Source: JACKCB01 sp964452775 (GTDB taxonomy: Bacteria > Chloroflexota > Anaerolineae > Promineifilales > Promineifilaceae). From it: a stretch of 19,959 nucleotides of DNA. Shown one piece after another: positions 14,289 to 19,959 of the stretch. Where the stretch lies: contig CAYVQP010000073.1 of NCBI GenBank assembly GCA_964452775.1, positions 1-19,959 on the forward strand. The letters are read 5' to 3'. The position numbers were made by a program, and so were the translations under genes. The notes under the pieces were generated by a model. It was not told the origin of the DNA. It did no database searches and saw only the letters and a list, made by a program, of their open reading frames with translations. Every line of letters begins with the position of its first letter. Position 1 is the first letter of the stretch.

Positions 14289-15767
14289 CTAATACACGCT
14301 AATCTCCGCGTAATCCTCTTCTTCTTCCATCACCACCACCCCCTGCCTGGCCGGCCCCATAGCCATCACCGCCGCATACAGCGCCAGCGCCCAGGCCCAG
14401 AACTTGTCGGCGTGGTGGGCCTCGTTGCGCGCCGTGTCGAACACCAGATTTTTGGCCGGCGTCACCAGTCGCTTGATACTGTGAATCTGGTAGGCGATGT
14501 CCCGGTCTACCGGCAGCAGCGCGCGCCGCTGCTGAATGAGCGTTTTCGCCGTTGTCGCCCATACCAATTTCGTCTGCATCGTGAACTCCACCCCCGCCGC
14601 CCGGCCGGGAAACAACCGCTCCATATTCTCGGCCAGGTGCATCCCGATTCCGTTCCGGTCAATGAGTAGCGCCGCGATAGGCAGCCGCTGCATGGCATAG
14701 GCCAGAGCCTGCAACTGCTCGTCAAATGGGCATTGCTCCAACGTCACCGCCAGGCGCAACGGCAACCGCTGGTCGGTGGTGATGCCGGCCACGAACAGCT
14801 CTGAAGCGTTTCGCGTCCGGCCCACGTCGAAACCGGCGGTCAGCGCCCCCTCCGCCTGTCCCTGCCGGATAGCCTCCGCCAGCTCATCAATCGCTGCCAG
14901 CGCCCTATCCATCTGCTTGCCCCGGCCGGCGCCGGCGAAAAAGGCCAGCCCGTCATCCTGCGCCGCTCGAATCTCCTCCCACGGGATCCAGGCCGATGCC
15001 TCATCCACGAACAGGCACTCGTACTCCTGCTGGAAATCGTCCGTCGGCATGTTCTCTGCGATGGCCTGCAACCGCGGCCGGCCGAACTCCGCCACCCTGT
15101 CCATCGTCGCCATGCCCGGCGCTTCCAGCCTGGCCCGGCCCACATTCAGGCAAAACGACTGCGCCTCCCACCAGGGGGTCTGTCGCCGGCGGTAGCCCGG
15201 ATAGCGGCGCAGCTCCTCCGCGTACACCTCCCAGAAGACGCCGGCCGCGCCCATTGGAGAGCTACCCATCCGCAACCGCCCGCCCCGGCTCAGCACCGGC
15301 AAGGCCGCCGTGTAAATCTGCCGGTCATCGCGCACGTGGGCAAATTCATCCAGGTAAACGTTCATCCGCGCCTTCCCGCGTGGCGGCGTCGAGGGCAACG
15401 ACAGCAACCGCGCCCCGTTCTGCAGCTCCAGGCCCAGCAGATGGTCACGCGCCAGCGCCGGCTTCAACCCGCCCGGTAGCGCCTCCATCACCGCCCGCGC
15501 GTATCGGATTTTCTCCTTCGCCTCTTCCAGGTTGATGGACACAAACACGCTGCCGATGCCGGTCAGGATCGCGTCCGCCAGCGCCTCCGCCGCAATCGTC
15601 CACGACCAGGCAATCTGCCGGCTCTTGTTCTCCACTGAGAACGGACTGTCATCGTTGAGCAGGGCCAGCTGGTAGTATTCCCACCGCGCGTCATCCACCC
15701 CCGTCGCCGCCGGCAGGTCCAGGTTTTTCACCAGGAAGTTGGCGCGCTCAGTTTTCAGCCGCGTCAT
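14289..15767 (-). CDS. Terminase large subunit (Mu gp28-like)
   Basis: The product is 492 residues with ATPase and nuclease halves. The ATPase has a variant Walker A, KSRQIAWSW at 48-56 (the K-S-R-Q-x-G/A-x-S/W type used by Mu gp28-like terminases rather than GxxxxGK), Walker B NVYLDEF at 136-142 (D140, E141) and a GSS coupling motif at 168-170. The nuclease (RNase H fold) has acidic residues D314 (AGFDVGRTR), D370 (LLIDRNGIG) and D454 (NEAHHADKFWAW). It cuts and pumps DNA into the prohead through the portal encoded next. The ATG overlaps the small-subunit gene by 20 bases, with SD GAGG 8 bases upstream. All key residues are in place. Confidence 0.9.
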   Translation of the reverse strand: MTRLKTERANFLVKNLDLPAATGVDDARWEYYQLALLNDDSPFSVENKSRQIAWSWTIAAEALADAILTGIGSVFVSINLEEAKEKIRYARAVMEALPGGLKPALARDHLLGLELQNGARLLSLPSTPPRGKARMNVYLDEFAHVRDDRQIYTAALPVLSRGGRLRMGSSPMGAAGVFWEVYAEELRRYPGYRRRQTPWWEAQSFCLNVGRARLEAPGMATMDRVAEFGRPRLQAIAENMPTDDFQQEYECLFVDEASAWIPWEEIRAAQDDGLAFFAGAGRGKQMDRALAAIDELAEAIRQGQAEGALTAGFDVGRTRNASELFVAGITTDQRLPLRLAVTLEQCPFDEQLQALAYAMQRLPIAALLIDRNGIGMHLAENMERLFPGRAAGVEFTMQTKLVWATTAKTLIQQRRALLPVDRDIAYQIHSIKRLVTPAKNLVFDTARNEAHHADKFWAWALALYAAVMAMGPARQGVVVMEEEEDYAEISVY

Positions 15768-16272
15768 CCGGCTCCTCGAACAGGCGGAGCGTCTCCTCCG
15801 CCTGGGCGACCTGCTTTGCTTCCCGCTCTCGCCATTCGTCCAGCGTCATGGTGACCACCTCTCCGGTCACCGCCTGCCGGTCCGTGAACAAGCCGTGGTG
15901 CCGGCCAATATGCACTAGCGCCGTTTGTGCGTCGTAGAATTCAATGACCTGCCCATGTGCCGTCGGCTTTACCCCCTTCACCAAATGCCCCTTCCCATCC
16001 GCCAGCAACCGCGCCATATCCACATACACTTGACCGTCTTTGCCGGTGGACAGGTAGCCGGCGTATTCCGCCCGGGCTTGCTCGCCCAGCCGGTCCAACG
16101 CTTCGTCGGCAGACATGAGCCGGGCCTCTAGCTCAGCCTGAATCTCCGCCGCCAGCGCCTTCTTGACCGCCGGGCCGGCCTTGTCAGGGTAGCTGTAACC
16201 GGCTCTCCTGGCCGCTTCTGTCGCATTCCAGCATCGCAGGTACTCAGCCAGCCATTTTTGGCGCTTGCTCAT
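15748..16272 (-). CDS. Terminase small subunit
   Basis: The product is 174 residues: MSKRQKWLAEYLRCWNATEAARRAGYSYPDKAGPAVKKAL. The opening 'kq..F..eYl...NATeAA.rAGYs...a...g..ll' is the signature of terminase small subunits (Terminase_2 type), which carry an HTH for binding the packaging site. A central helical stretch (SADEALDRLGEQARAEY) is typical for the oligomerisation domain, followed by a beta-rich segment with GQVYVDMARLLADGKGHLVKGVKP and a C-terminal acidic tail. It overlaps the large subunit gene by 20 bases. The SD is AGGGA just before the ATG. Confidence 0.88.
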   Translation of the reverse strand: MSKRQKWLAEYLRCWNATEAARRAGYSYPDKAGPAVKKALAAEIQAELEARLMSADEALDRLGEQARAEYAGYLSTGKDGQVYVDMARLLADGKGHLVKGVKPTAHGQVIEFYDAQTALVHIGRHHGLFTDRQAVTGEVVTMTLDEWREREAKQVAQAEETLRLFEEPDDAAEN

Positions 16273-16278
16273 TCCCTA

Positions 16279-16719
16279 TTATTCCCTATCGCTACCTCTG
16301 GATGCGTCTTCGGCCTCACACCACTCGCACAATCCCCTCCCTGGTATGAGAATCTGACATCGCTCACACTGTCGCCAGCCGGCCCGGTCAATACCCGGCG
16401 GCGGCTTCTTCCACAAGCGCAGCGGCCGCTCGACGCCGTGCGCCCGCCAGTACATATAGCAATTGTGGCAGCGGTCCACATAGCAATCTTCCGCATCAAC
16501 CGGCATTGCGCAATTGACACACTCCCGTGAGCCGAGCACGCGGCTTTTTGCCACCGGCGGCGGCTCCTGGAACCACGCCCAGGAGTTACCCACCACCGCC
16601 GCCCATACCGTCCGGTAGACCAGCCCCAACTCATCCGCGATGGCAGAGATAGGCCGGCCGGCGCTCGCCTCCCGGCGCGCCCAGGCCACCGTACGCCGTG
16701 ACAGTTTAGCCGCGCTCAT
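16279..16719 (-). CDS. HTH plus multi-CxxC zinc-binding protein
   Basis: The product is 146 residues. Residues about 6-44 form an HTH (RRTVAWARREASAGRPISAIADELGLVYRTVWAAV). Nine Cys follow in metal-site spacing: C67-x2-C70 (ECVNCAMPV), C79, C84-x2-C87 (VDRCHNCYMYW), and C118-x2-C121 with C131-x2-C134 (QCERCQILIPGRGLCEWCEA). This suggests two zinc knuckles/ribbons after the HTH. It is encoded directly before the terminase small subunit, a location where phage late regulators or packaging helpers lie (inference). There is no clear SD; the leader has the (TGCG)5 tract. No named family was recognised. Confidence 0.68.
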   Translation of the reverse strand: MSAAKLSRRTVAWARREASAGRPISAIADELGLVYRTVWAAVVGNSWAWFQEPPPVAKSRVLGSRECVNCAMPVDAEDCYVDRCHNCYMYWRAHGVERPLRLWKKPPPGIDRAGWRQCERCQILIPGRGLCEWCEAEDASRGSDRE

Positions 16720-16772
16720 GTGCGGCCGGTGTATGCGTGCGTGCGTGCGTGCGCGTTTCTCTGGTCAGTCAT
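16716..16772 (-). CDS. Possible 18-residue leader ORF bridging two genes
   Basis: ATG at 16772 lies inside the end of the preceding membrane gene, and its TGA overlaps the ATG of the HTH-zinc gene (ATGA). The peptide would be MTDQRNAHARTHAYTGRT, encoded across the (TGCG)5 tract. It would couple translation across a leader that otherwise lacks an SD. This is plausible but very short, and its own SD is weak. Confidence 0.25.
   Translation of the reverse strand: MTDQRNAHARTHAYTGRT
16734..16753. repeat. Tetranucleotide microsatellite (TGCG)5
   Basis: Five perfect TGCG units followed by CG lie in the 45-base gap before the HTH-zinc gene. No other such tract is seen in the window. Slippage would change leader length or the frame of the tiny ORF. 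Confidence 0.9.
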
Positions 16773-17445
16773 CGTGCACACCCGTTTGCCCGGCCGGGGG
16801 AGGGGAACGGAACTCATGTACTTCCCGCGCTTGGAAGCTGCCCACCGCCCACCGGACGATAGCGTTTCTGCCTCGTTCCGTAAGCTGATCATCGGCCTCG
16901 TAGTTCAGCGTTCGCAGCACAGCCCGCAGCGCGTCATACTCTCCGCGGCTGAACAAGCGGCTGCGTGGTGTCCAGCGCGTATGAGCCAACTGGTAATTGT
17001 CGGCTTGCAGCAACCGCGCCCACTGCTCGACCTTCGGGCGTAGCTTGAAATCCAGCACCAGCGTGCGCGGGCTGTCAGCCACCGGCACAAAATCAGGCGC
17101 CTTAACCGTCTCGCCCGGTTGCCGGTCGAATGTCGCCCACTGACGTACACGTCGAGCGTTAGAGGTCTGGACAGCGCAGACAACCAGTAAGGCCAGACCG
17201 ACGCTACCCGCTGTGGTCATTTGCAGAGCGTTGCCGGGCAATCCGAACACCCACGCCGCGCCGCTTGCCATCAGCCAGCCACAAACAGCCCCGGCCCCGG
17301 CGATGGTCAGCACCTGCCACGTTTCGCTCCAGGTTGCCGGATCTGAGTGCTCAGCCTCTAGCTCGTGCAAGGCCGGATTGTCCAGAGTTGCGGTCAGGTC
17401 AATGCGGCGTAGTTGCGATTGCGGCGGGCGTCTTTTACGGGTCAC
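16765..17445 (-). CDS. Two-TM membrane protein with cytoplasmic C-terminal domain
   Basis: The start is set at GTG 17445 (VTRKRRPPQSQLRRIDL), because GGAGG lies 7 bases upstream and the longer upstream extension overlaps the preceding gene fully. Of 226 residues, the basic N-terminus is followed by two hydrophobic spans, about 43-68 (WQVLTIAGAGAVCGWLMASGAAWVFG) and 78-95 (AGSVGLALLVVCAVQTS), then a soluble domain (about 130-210: TLVLDFKLRPKVEQWARLLQ, SRGEYDALRAVLRTLNYEADDQLTERGRNAIVRW) with a winged-helix-like pattern. The function is unknown. A membrane pair next to another small membrane gene suggests they work together (inference). It overlaps the 61-residue gene by 11 bases. Confidence 0.65.
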   Translation of the reverse strand: MTRKRRPPQSQLRRIDLTATLDNPALHELEAEHSDPATWSETWQVLTIAGAGAVCGWLMASGAAWVFGLPGNALQMTTAGSVGLALLVVCAVQTSNARRVRQWATFDRQPGETVKAPDFVPVADSPRTLVLDFKLRPKVEQWARLLQADNYQLAHTRWTPRSRLFSRGEYDALRAVLRTLNYEADDQLTERGRNAIVRWAVGSFQAREVHEFRSPPPAGQTGVHDD

Positions 17446-17620
17446 GCCCCGCCTCCAGATGCCACGCCACCGCCCCAACGTACACCACCCCGGCAACCAG
17501 GAACAGCGCCAGCCTCCACGGTGAGCCGGTTATCAGAAACCCGCAGCCACCCATGACGCCGGCAACGAACATACCCAGCGATAGCAGCATCAGTTTCCAC
17601 TCGTTATCGTTCAACATCAT
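17435..17620 (-). CDS. Small two-TM membrane protein
   Basis: The product is 61 residues, MMLNDNEWKLMLLSLGMFVAGVMGGCG..., with two hydrophobic spans (about 9-31 and 35-53, WRLALFLVAGVVYVGAVAW) joined by a Gly/Pro turn. A GAGGA site precedes the paired ATGs, and the second ATG (17617) has the better spacing. The gene overlaps the preceding one by 17 bases and the following one by 11. The size and topology would suit a holin-like or accessory membrane protein, but no lysis gene is near it, so function stays open. Confidence 0.6.
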   Translation of the reverse strand: MMLNDNEWKLMLLSLGMFVAGVMGGCGFLITGSPWRLALFLVAGVVYVGAVAWHLEAGRDP

Positions 17621-17843
17621 TCCTCAGAAATCGCCCAGGTGACAGGCCCTGGGCTTCAAGGTGCTCAACCGGATAATCTCCGGCCGCCAAATATGGGATT
17701 GTCTGATTTTCTGTGGCCCGCCCCTGCCGGCGGGTAACACCCGAAATGACGTCACCTCCTCGTGCTAGACGGTGGATAAAAGAGCCGGCCCGTCCCGGCT
17801 CACCAGTAGCGGGCACACCCCGCGCCCGCGAAAGGTCAATCAC
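17604..17843 (-). CDS. Hypothetical small protein, 79 aa
   Basis: The start is taken at a GTG at 17843, which overlaps the previous stop in a GTGA and has GGAGGAG about 8 bases upstream. The product (VIDLSRARGVPATGEPGRAGSF..., ending YLAAGDYPVEHLEAQGLSPGRFLRNDVER) has no recognisable domain, TM span or Cys pattern. Its base composition is like its neighbours. A GAGGAGGTG in another frame in the middle could start a different peptide, so this frame is only moderately supported. Confidence 0.45.
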   Translation of the reverse strand: MIDLSRARGVPATGEPGRAGSFIHRLARGGDVISGVTRRQGRATENQTIPYLAAGDYPVEHLEAQGLSPGRFLRNDVER

Positions 17844-18049
17844 CGCTTCATCTCCTCCCCACACCGCCGGCAATACTCAATGCCATAGAGCAGCACCCGG
17901 TCATCCTCCGGATGCGGACAGGCTCTCAGAAGATGCGGCTTCAGTTGGAACGCCCGCCTCACCGCCGCTAACGGCACATGGCGAAGCGCTTGCAGCGTGT
18001 CTTGCGTCTCTTGGGGCAATTCTTCGCCCCAGGCTTCGTCATTCTTCAC
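17840..18049 (-). CDS. Small zinc-ribbon-like protein, 69 aa
   Basis: The start is taken at GTG 18049 (VKNDEAWGEELPQETQDTLQALRHVPLAAVRRAFQ), because GGAGG lies 6 bases upstream inside the end of the preceding gene. The longer frame upstream is Cys/Arg-rich shadow sequence. The C-terminus has ACPHPEDDRVLLYGIEYCRRCGEEMKR, with Cys and His arranged like a small zinc site (C-x-H ... C-x2-C). The first half is helical. It is coupled to its neighbours by 11- and 4-base overlaps. Function is unknown. Confidence 0.6.
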   Translation of the reverse strand: MKNDEAWGEELPQETQDTLQALRHVPLAAVRRAFQLKPHLLRACPHPEDDRVLLYGIEYCRRCGEEMKR

Positions 18050-18419
18050 ACAGCACCTCCAGCCCCTGCTCGCCGTTGAACAGGTCAAAATGCAGCCGCG
18101 TCTCGCAGAGCACGTGCGCCAGTTGCCCGACGCCCAGGTCAATCACCAGCGGGTCGCCGTCATTCACCGGCGCTGTCGGCGGGTAGTAGCACTCCAGGTA
18201 GTAGCCTGTTTCCTGCGATCCGTTCACCTGTGGAGTGCCGATGTCGCAGGTCACACGCGGCTCGCATCCACCAAGCCGCAGATAGAGCGGGTTGCAATAG
18301 CCGCCCCCGCCGCCAGCCTCCACAGGCGAAGATATAGCGAACGCCAACACCAACATCGCGGCCACCAGCACAAAGGCCAGCGCGCCCAGGAACATCACAT
18401 TGCGGTCAAATCGTTTCAT
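18039..18419 (-). CDS. Exported or membrane-anchored six-cysteine protein
   Basis: The product is 126 residues with a basic N-terminus (MKRFDRN), a hydrophobic span at about 9-29 (MFLGALAFVLVAAMLVLAFAI), then SPVEA followed by a pentaglycine. This fits a signal peptide with possible cleavage after VEA, or an uncleaved anchor. The mature part has six Cys (42, 52, 58, 77, 105, 124), suggesting three disulfides outside the cytoplasm. A secreted Cys-rich protein in a phage early/accessory cluster is unusual; superinfection exclusion or surface masking are possibilities only (inference). The SD GGAGGG is strong and the ATG directly follows the preceding stop. Confidence 0.7.
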   Translation of the reverse strand: MKRFDRNVMFLGALAFVLVAAMLVLAFAISSPVEAGGGGGYCNPLYLRLGGCEPRVTCDIGTPQVNGSQETGYYLECYYPPTAPVNDGDPLVIDLGVGQLAHVLCETRLHFDLFNGEQGLEVLCEE

Positions 18420-18572
18420 TCAATCACCCTCCGCGATGCGCGAAATGTCATCCAGCGCACCGAACAGCGCCGACAGAAACCATGCCAGCGCGAATAGGCC
18501 GAAACCCAGGCCCCACAGTAAGCACAAAACTGTTGCCAGTACCGCAACAATGGCCGGCCAATCAATCATCAT
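18420..18572 (-). CDS. Small hydrophobic membrane protein, 50 aa
   Basis: Starts are the paired ATGs at 18572/18569 (MMIDWPAIVAVLATVLCLLWG); GGAGG with 4-7 base spacing precedes them. The rest is strongly hydrophobic (AIVAVLATVLCLLWGLGFGLFALAWFLSALFGAL), ending DDISRIAEGD, so one long or two short TM helices. The first ATG overlaps the KOW-like gene stop (ATGA). The upstream extension to 18659 has poor composition and is rejected. Palindrome copy 3 lies 24 bases before the start. Function is unknown. Confidence 0.65.
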   Translation of the reverse strand: MMIDWPAIVAVLATVLCLLWGLGFGLFALAWFLSALFGALDDISRIAEGD

Positions 18573-18799
18573 GCCGCCTCCGGCCATCTGTTCATATGTT
18601 CGCGCGCGAACACTTCCGGCCCCGCGTCCGGCTGAACATCCTGTCGATGCGACAGGCACTCACACTCGCCGGCCCGCACCTGTACACCCCGGTTATCAGC
18701 GCGCACAAAGTCCACCCACCCGCCCATGAGGCGGATGATTCTTCCTGTCTGCCCGGCGTGCTGGCCGGAGGTCACTCGCACAATGTCGTTCAGTTTCAC
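18569..18799 (-). CDS. KOW-like small basic protein, 76 aa
   Basis: The start is GTG 18799, in a GTGA overlap with the preceding stop, with GGAGGA 6-7 bases upstream. The product begins VKLNDIVRVTSGQHAGQTGRIIRLMGGWVDFVRADNRGVQVRAGEC. The 'D-x-V-x-V-x-S-G-x-x-x-G-x-x-G-x-I' layout is the KOW motif (NusG/L24-type nucleic acid or ribosome-contact strand-loop-strand), followed by short strands. The C-terminal tail (about 46-76) is encoded by both repeated palindromes, 18640-18656 and 18597-18612, so the protein tail may be shaped by DNA/RNA constraints. A role in transcription or RNA contact is inferred from the fold pattern only. Confidence 0.65.
   Translation of the reverse strand: MKLNDIVRVTSGQHAGQTGRIIRLMGGWVDFVRADNRGVQVRAGECECLSHRQDVQPDAGPEVFAREHMNRWPEAA
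18596..18613. repeat. Palindrome copy 3 (core TGTTCGCGCGCGAACA)
   Basis: The exact core at 18597-18612 lies inside the 3' end of the KOW-like gene (encoding FAREH) and 24 bases before the small membrane gene start. It has the same position relative to a downstream start as copies 1 and 2. Confidence 0.95.
18640..18656. repeat. Palindrome CCTGTCGATGCGACAGG, copy 2
   Basis: Same arms as 10192-10208, with ATG in place of CTG in the centre. It lies in the KOW-like gene, 27 bases from palindrome copy 3. Confidence 0.85.
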
Positions 18800-19104
18800 C
18801 GCCCATCCTCCTGCGCCATTTTCGCCGCCCGGAACCGCCTGAGCGCCTCCGCCCTCGCCGACGGCAGCACCGCCGGCACGTTGCGCCACGTGCGCCGCCC
18901 TTCCGCCATGATTGCCGCTTTCCGCTCCGGCCAGGTCGCCGCGAATGCGTCCACGTCAACCGCGCGGATGGCGTACATGCGCACGCCGCGCAACTGGACG
19001 CGCTCATGAGGCATTCCGTGCACGGTGCACCAGCGGCGCACCGTCTCCGTGTTGACGCCGACGCGACGGGCCGCTTCCGTTACCGTCAGGTAGCCGTCAA
19101 TCAT
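18796..19104 (-). CDS. MerR/excisionase-like HTH protein
   Basis: The product is 102 residues. MIDGYLTVTEAARRVGVNTETVRRWCTVHGMPHERVQLRGVRMYAIRAVDVDAFAATW matches HTH_17/excisionase-type DNA-binding modules: a 'yltv.eaA..lgvs..tvr.w...g...........r..i...dv..f' pattern with a short wing. The C-terminus is a basic helix (AEALRRFRAAKMAQED). In phages such proteins act as excisionases or small regulators; no integrase is in the window, so either is possible. The ATG overlaps the preceding stop by 4 bases and its end overlaps the KOW-like start by 4. Confidence 0.8.
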   Translation of the reverse strand: MIDGYLTVTEAARRVGVNTETVRRWCTVHGMPHERVQLRGVRMYAIRAVDVDAFAATWPERKAAIMAEGRRTWRNVPAVLPSARAEALRRFRAAKMAQEDGR

Positions 19105-19277
19105 CGCCGTTCCTCCAGCGACAACGACGCCGCAATCAGCGCCGAGCCGCCAATCATCAGCACCCCGGCCCAGAACAGAAAATCAGCCGCCGGGAACCAT
19201 GCGCCGACCTGCTGGGCTACAACCGGAACGGCGATGGCGAATAACCCGGCGAGAAACAACTTGCCCGCTGTTTTCAT
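19101..19277 (-). CDS. Small two-TM membrane protein, 58 aa
   Basis: The start is taken at ATG 19277 (MKTAGKLFLAGLFAIAVPVVAQQVGAWFP), because GGAGG lies upstream with usable spacing. The extension upstream lies in the HNH gene. Two hydrophobic spans (about 7-21 and 33-52, FLFWAGVLMIGGSALIAASL) end in LEERR. It overlaps both neighbours by 4 bases (ATGA). Function is unknown. Confidence 0.6.
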   Translation of the reverse strand: MKTAGKLFLAGLFAIAVPVVAQQVGAWFPAADFLFWAGVLMIGGSALIAASLSLEERR

Positions 19278-19828
19278 TGGGCATCCTCCTTTGGCGATTG
19301 AAGCCACCACCAATTCTTGCCTTGGTTTATTCGGCTAATGCACTCCCTGGTCACATGATAGAGTCGAGCAATTTGACTGTGACTCAATGTCGTATCGAAC
19401 AATAATCGCTTGATGTCCAATACATAACATTCGGTAAGCTTGGACTTCCCCTGCTTTTCTCCCCTCGGCCCCACAATCCCCAGGTATTTATAGGCGTGTA
19501 TGAGGTTTTCACTCGGCGTTGTGTACTCAAGGTTCTCTGCCCGATTGTCCATCTTGTCGCCGTTCTTGTGGTTGATGTTTTTACCGGCCGGATACGGCCC
19601 AAGAAAAGCCACCGCGACCGCCCAATGAACAGATACCCCCTTCCACGTCCCATCTTTTCGATACAGCTTAAGAGCCGAATAGCCATGAGAGTTGGGATTC
19701 TGTTTCCTGATAATGCCCCCAACTCTATGATGCCCAGAACTGTCTAGGCGCGGCATACTCATCACCCGGCCTAAATCACTGACGGCATATTCAGACTCGA
19801 AGCCAGGAAAAGGCTTCCATGTTTCCAT
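19274..19828 (-). CDS. NUMOD4 / HNH homing-type endonuclease
   Basis: The start is taken at ATG 19828 (METWKPFPGFESEYAVSDLGRVMSM), after a GGAGGG. Of 184 residues, 1-45 fit NUMOD4 ('W..I.gfe..Y.vSdlGrV.s'). 46-115 fit an HNH_3 domain with H69, H87 and the N-rich core NINHKNGDKMDNRAENLEYTTPSENLIHAY (H87, N95, N99), and the C-terminal 130-171 has a HTH (LSHSQIARLYHVTRECISRINQG) of the type that follows such nucleases. The gene has lower GC than its neighbours, as expected for a recently acquired homing element. It is embedded in the operon with a 4-base overlap into the next gene and no visible intron. Confidence 0.85.
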   Translation of the reverse strand: METWKPFPGFESEYAVSDLGRVMSMPRLDSSGHHRVGGIIRKQNPNSHGYSALKLYRKDGTWKGVSVHWAVAVAFLGPYPAGKNINHKNGDKMDNRAENLEYTTPSENLIHAYKYLGIVGPRGEKQGKSKLTECYVLDIKRLLFDTTLSHSQIARLYHVTRECISRINQGKNWWWLQSPKEDAQ

Positions 19829-19833
19829 TCCAA

Positions 19834-19959
19834 TCACCCTCCTCTGCATAGCGCGTCCTGCGCTACCTGAATTGCTTTTGACGATAGATACTCTTTTGTC
19901 CTGAACCAACTACCACCGGCCCATCCGCTTGCCCCTCGAACGATAAAGCTAGTCCGTTC
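19834..19959 (-). CDS. C-terminal end of an unidentified gene, cut by window edge
   Basis: A frame open from the window edge to TGA at 19834-19836 encodes 41 residues: ERTSFIVRGASGWAGGSW, then FRTKEYLSSKAIQVAQDALCRGG. Composition is protein-like and the stop sits just before the HNH start, but there is too little to identify it. Confidence 0.4.
   Translation of the reverse strand, partial: ERTSFIVRGASGWAGGSWFRTKEYLSSKAIQVAQDALCRGG

Noticed and set aside
17746..17753. TGACGTCA palindrome near 17750
   Set aside because: An 8-base palindrome is expected by chance in 20 kb and it lies in coding sequence.
1..19959. CRISPR array, tRNA or rRNA genes
   Set aside because: No regularly spaced repeats and no cloverleaf or rRNA-like segments were seen.

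Overview
This window is a high-GC stretch of tailed-phage (siphovirus) or prophage genome. Almost every gene is on the minus strand, packed head to tail with 1-20 base overlaps, so the transcriptional order runs from high to low coordinates. No ribosomal, tRNA or host metabolic genes, no integrase and no lysis genes are visible, so phage and prophage cannot be told apart here. The host cannot be named from sequence alone. The GC content, GGAGG-type ribosome binding sites, frequent GTG starts and very frequent GCCGGC words point only to a high-GC bacterium.

Right end, transcribed first (19959 to about 16280): the tail of an unidentified gene, a NUMOD4/HNH homing-type endonuclease gene with visibly lower GC, then a tightly coupled run of small genes. 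These are small membrane proteins, a MerR/excisionase-like HTH protein, a KOW-like basic protein, a six-cysteine exported protein, a zinc-ribbon-like protein, a two-TM protein and an HTH plus multi-CxxC protein. Most have no recognisable function.

Packaging and capsid module (16272 to about 7200): small and large terminase subunits, a portal fused to a MuF-type head morphogenesis domain, a small HTH protein, a prohead protease fused to a scaffold, a DUF2190-like decoration protein with an extra C-terminal domain, a Mu gpT-like major capsid protein, an HhH-like protein and two head-tail connectors. Between portal and protease, at about 11490-11750, lies a short control region. It holds a minus-strand terminator-like hairpin, two adjacent inverted repeats and a probable leaderless plus-strand gene for a 52-residue membrane peptide, which looks like a moron inserted in the late operon.

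Tail module (about 6763 to 1): HK97 gp10-like connector, tail terminator-like protein, major tail tube protein, tail assembly chaperone with a -1 programmed frameshift (C CCT TTT), a 728-residue tape measure, a Dit-like protein and the N-terminal 511 residues of the tail-tip hub protein. No sheath is present, so the tail is non-contractile.

The most notable unexplained signals are a 16-base perfect palindrome (TGTTCGCGCGCGAACA) repeated three times 24-32 bases upstream of start codons, a second repeated palindrome (CCTGTCGNTGCGACAGG), a repeated SD-containing spacer, a (TGCG)5 microsatellite in a leader, and the plus-strand leaderless gene.
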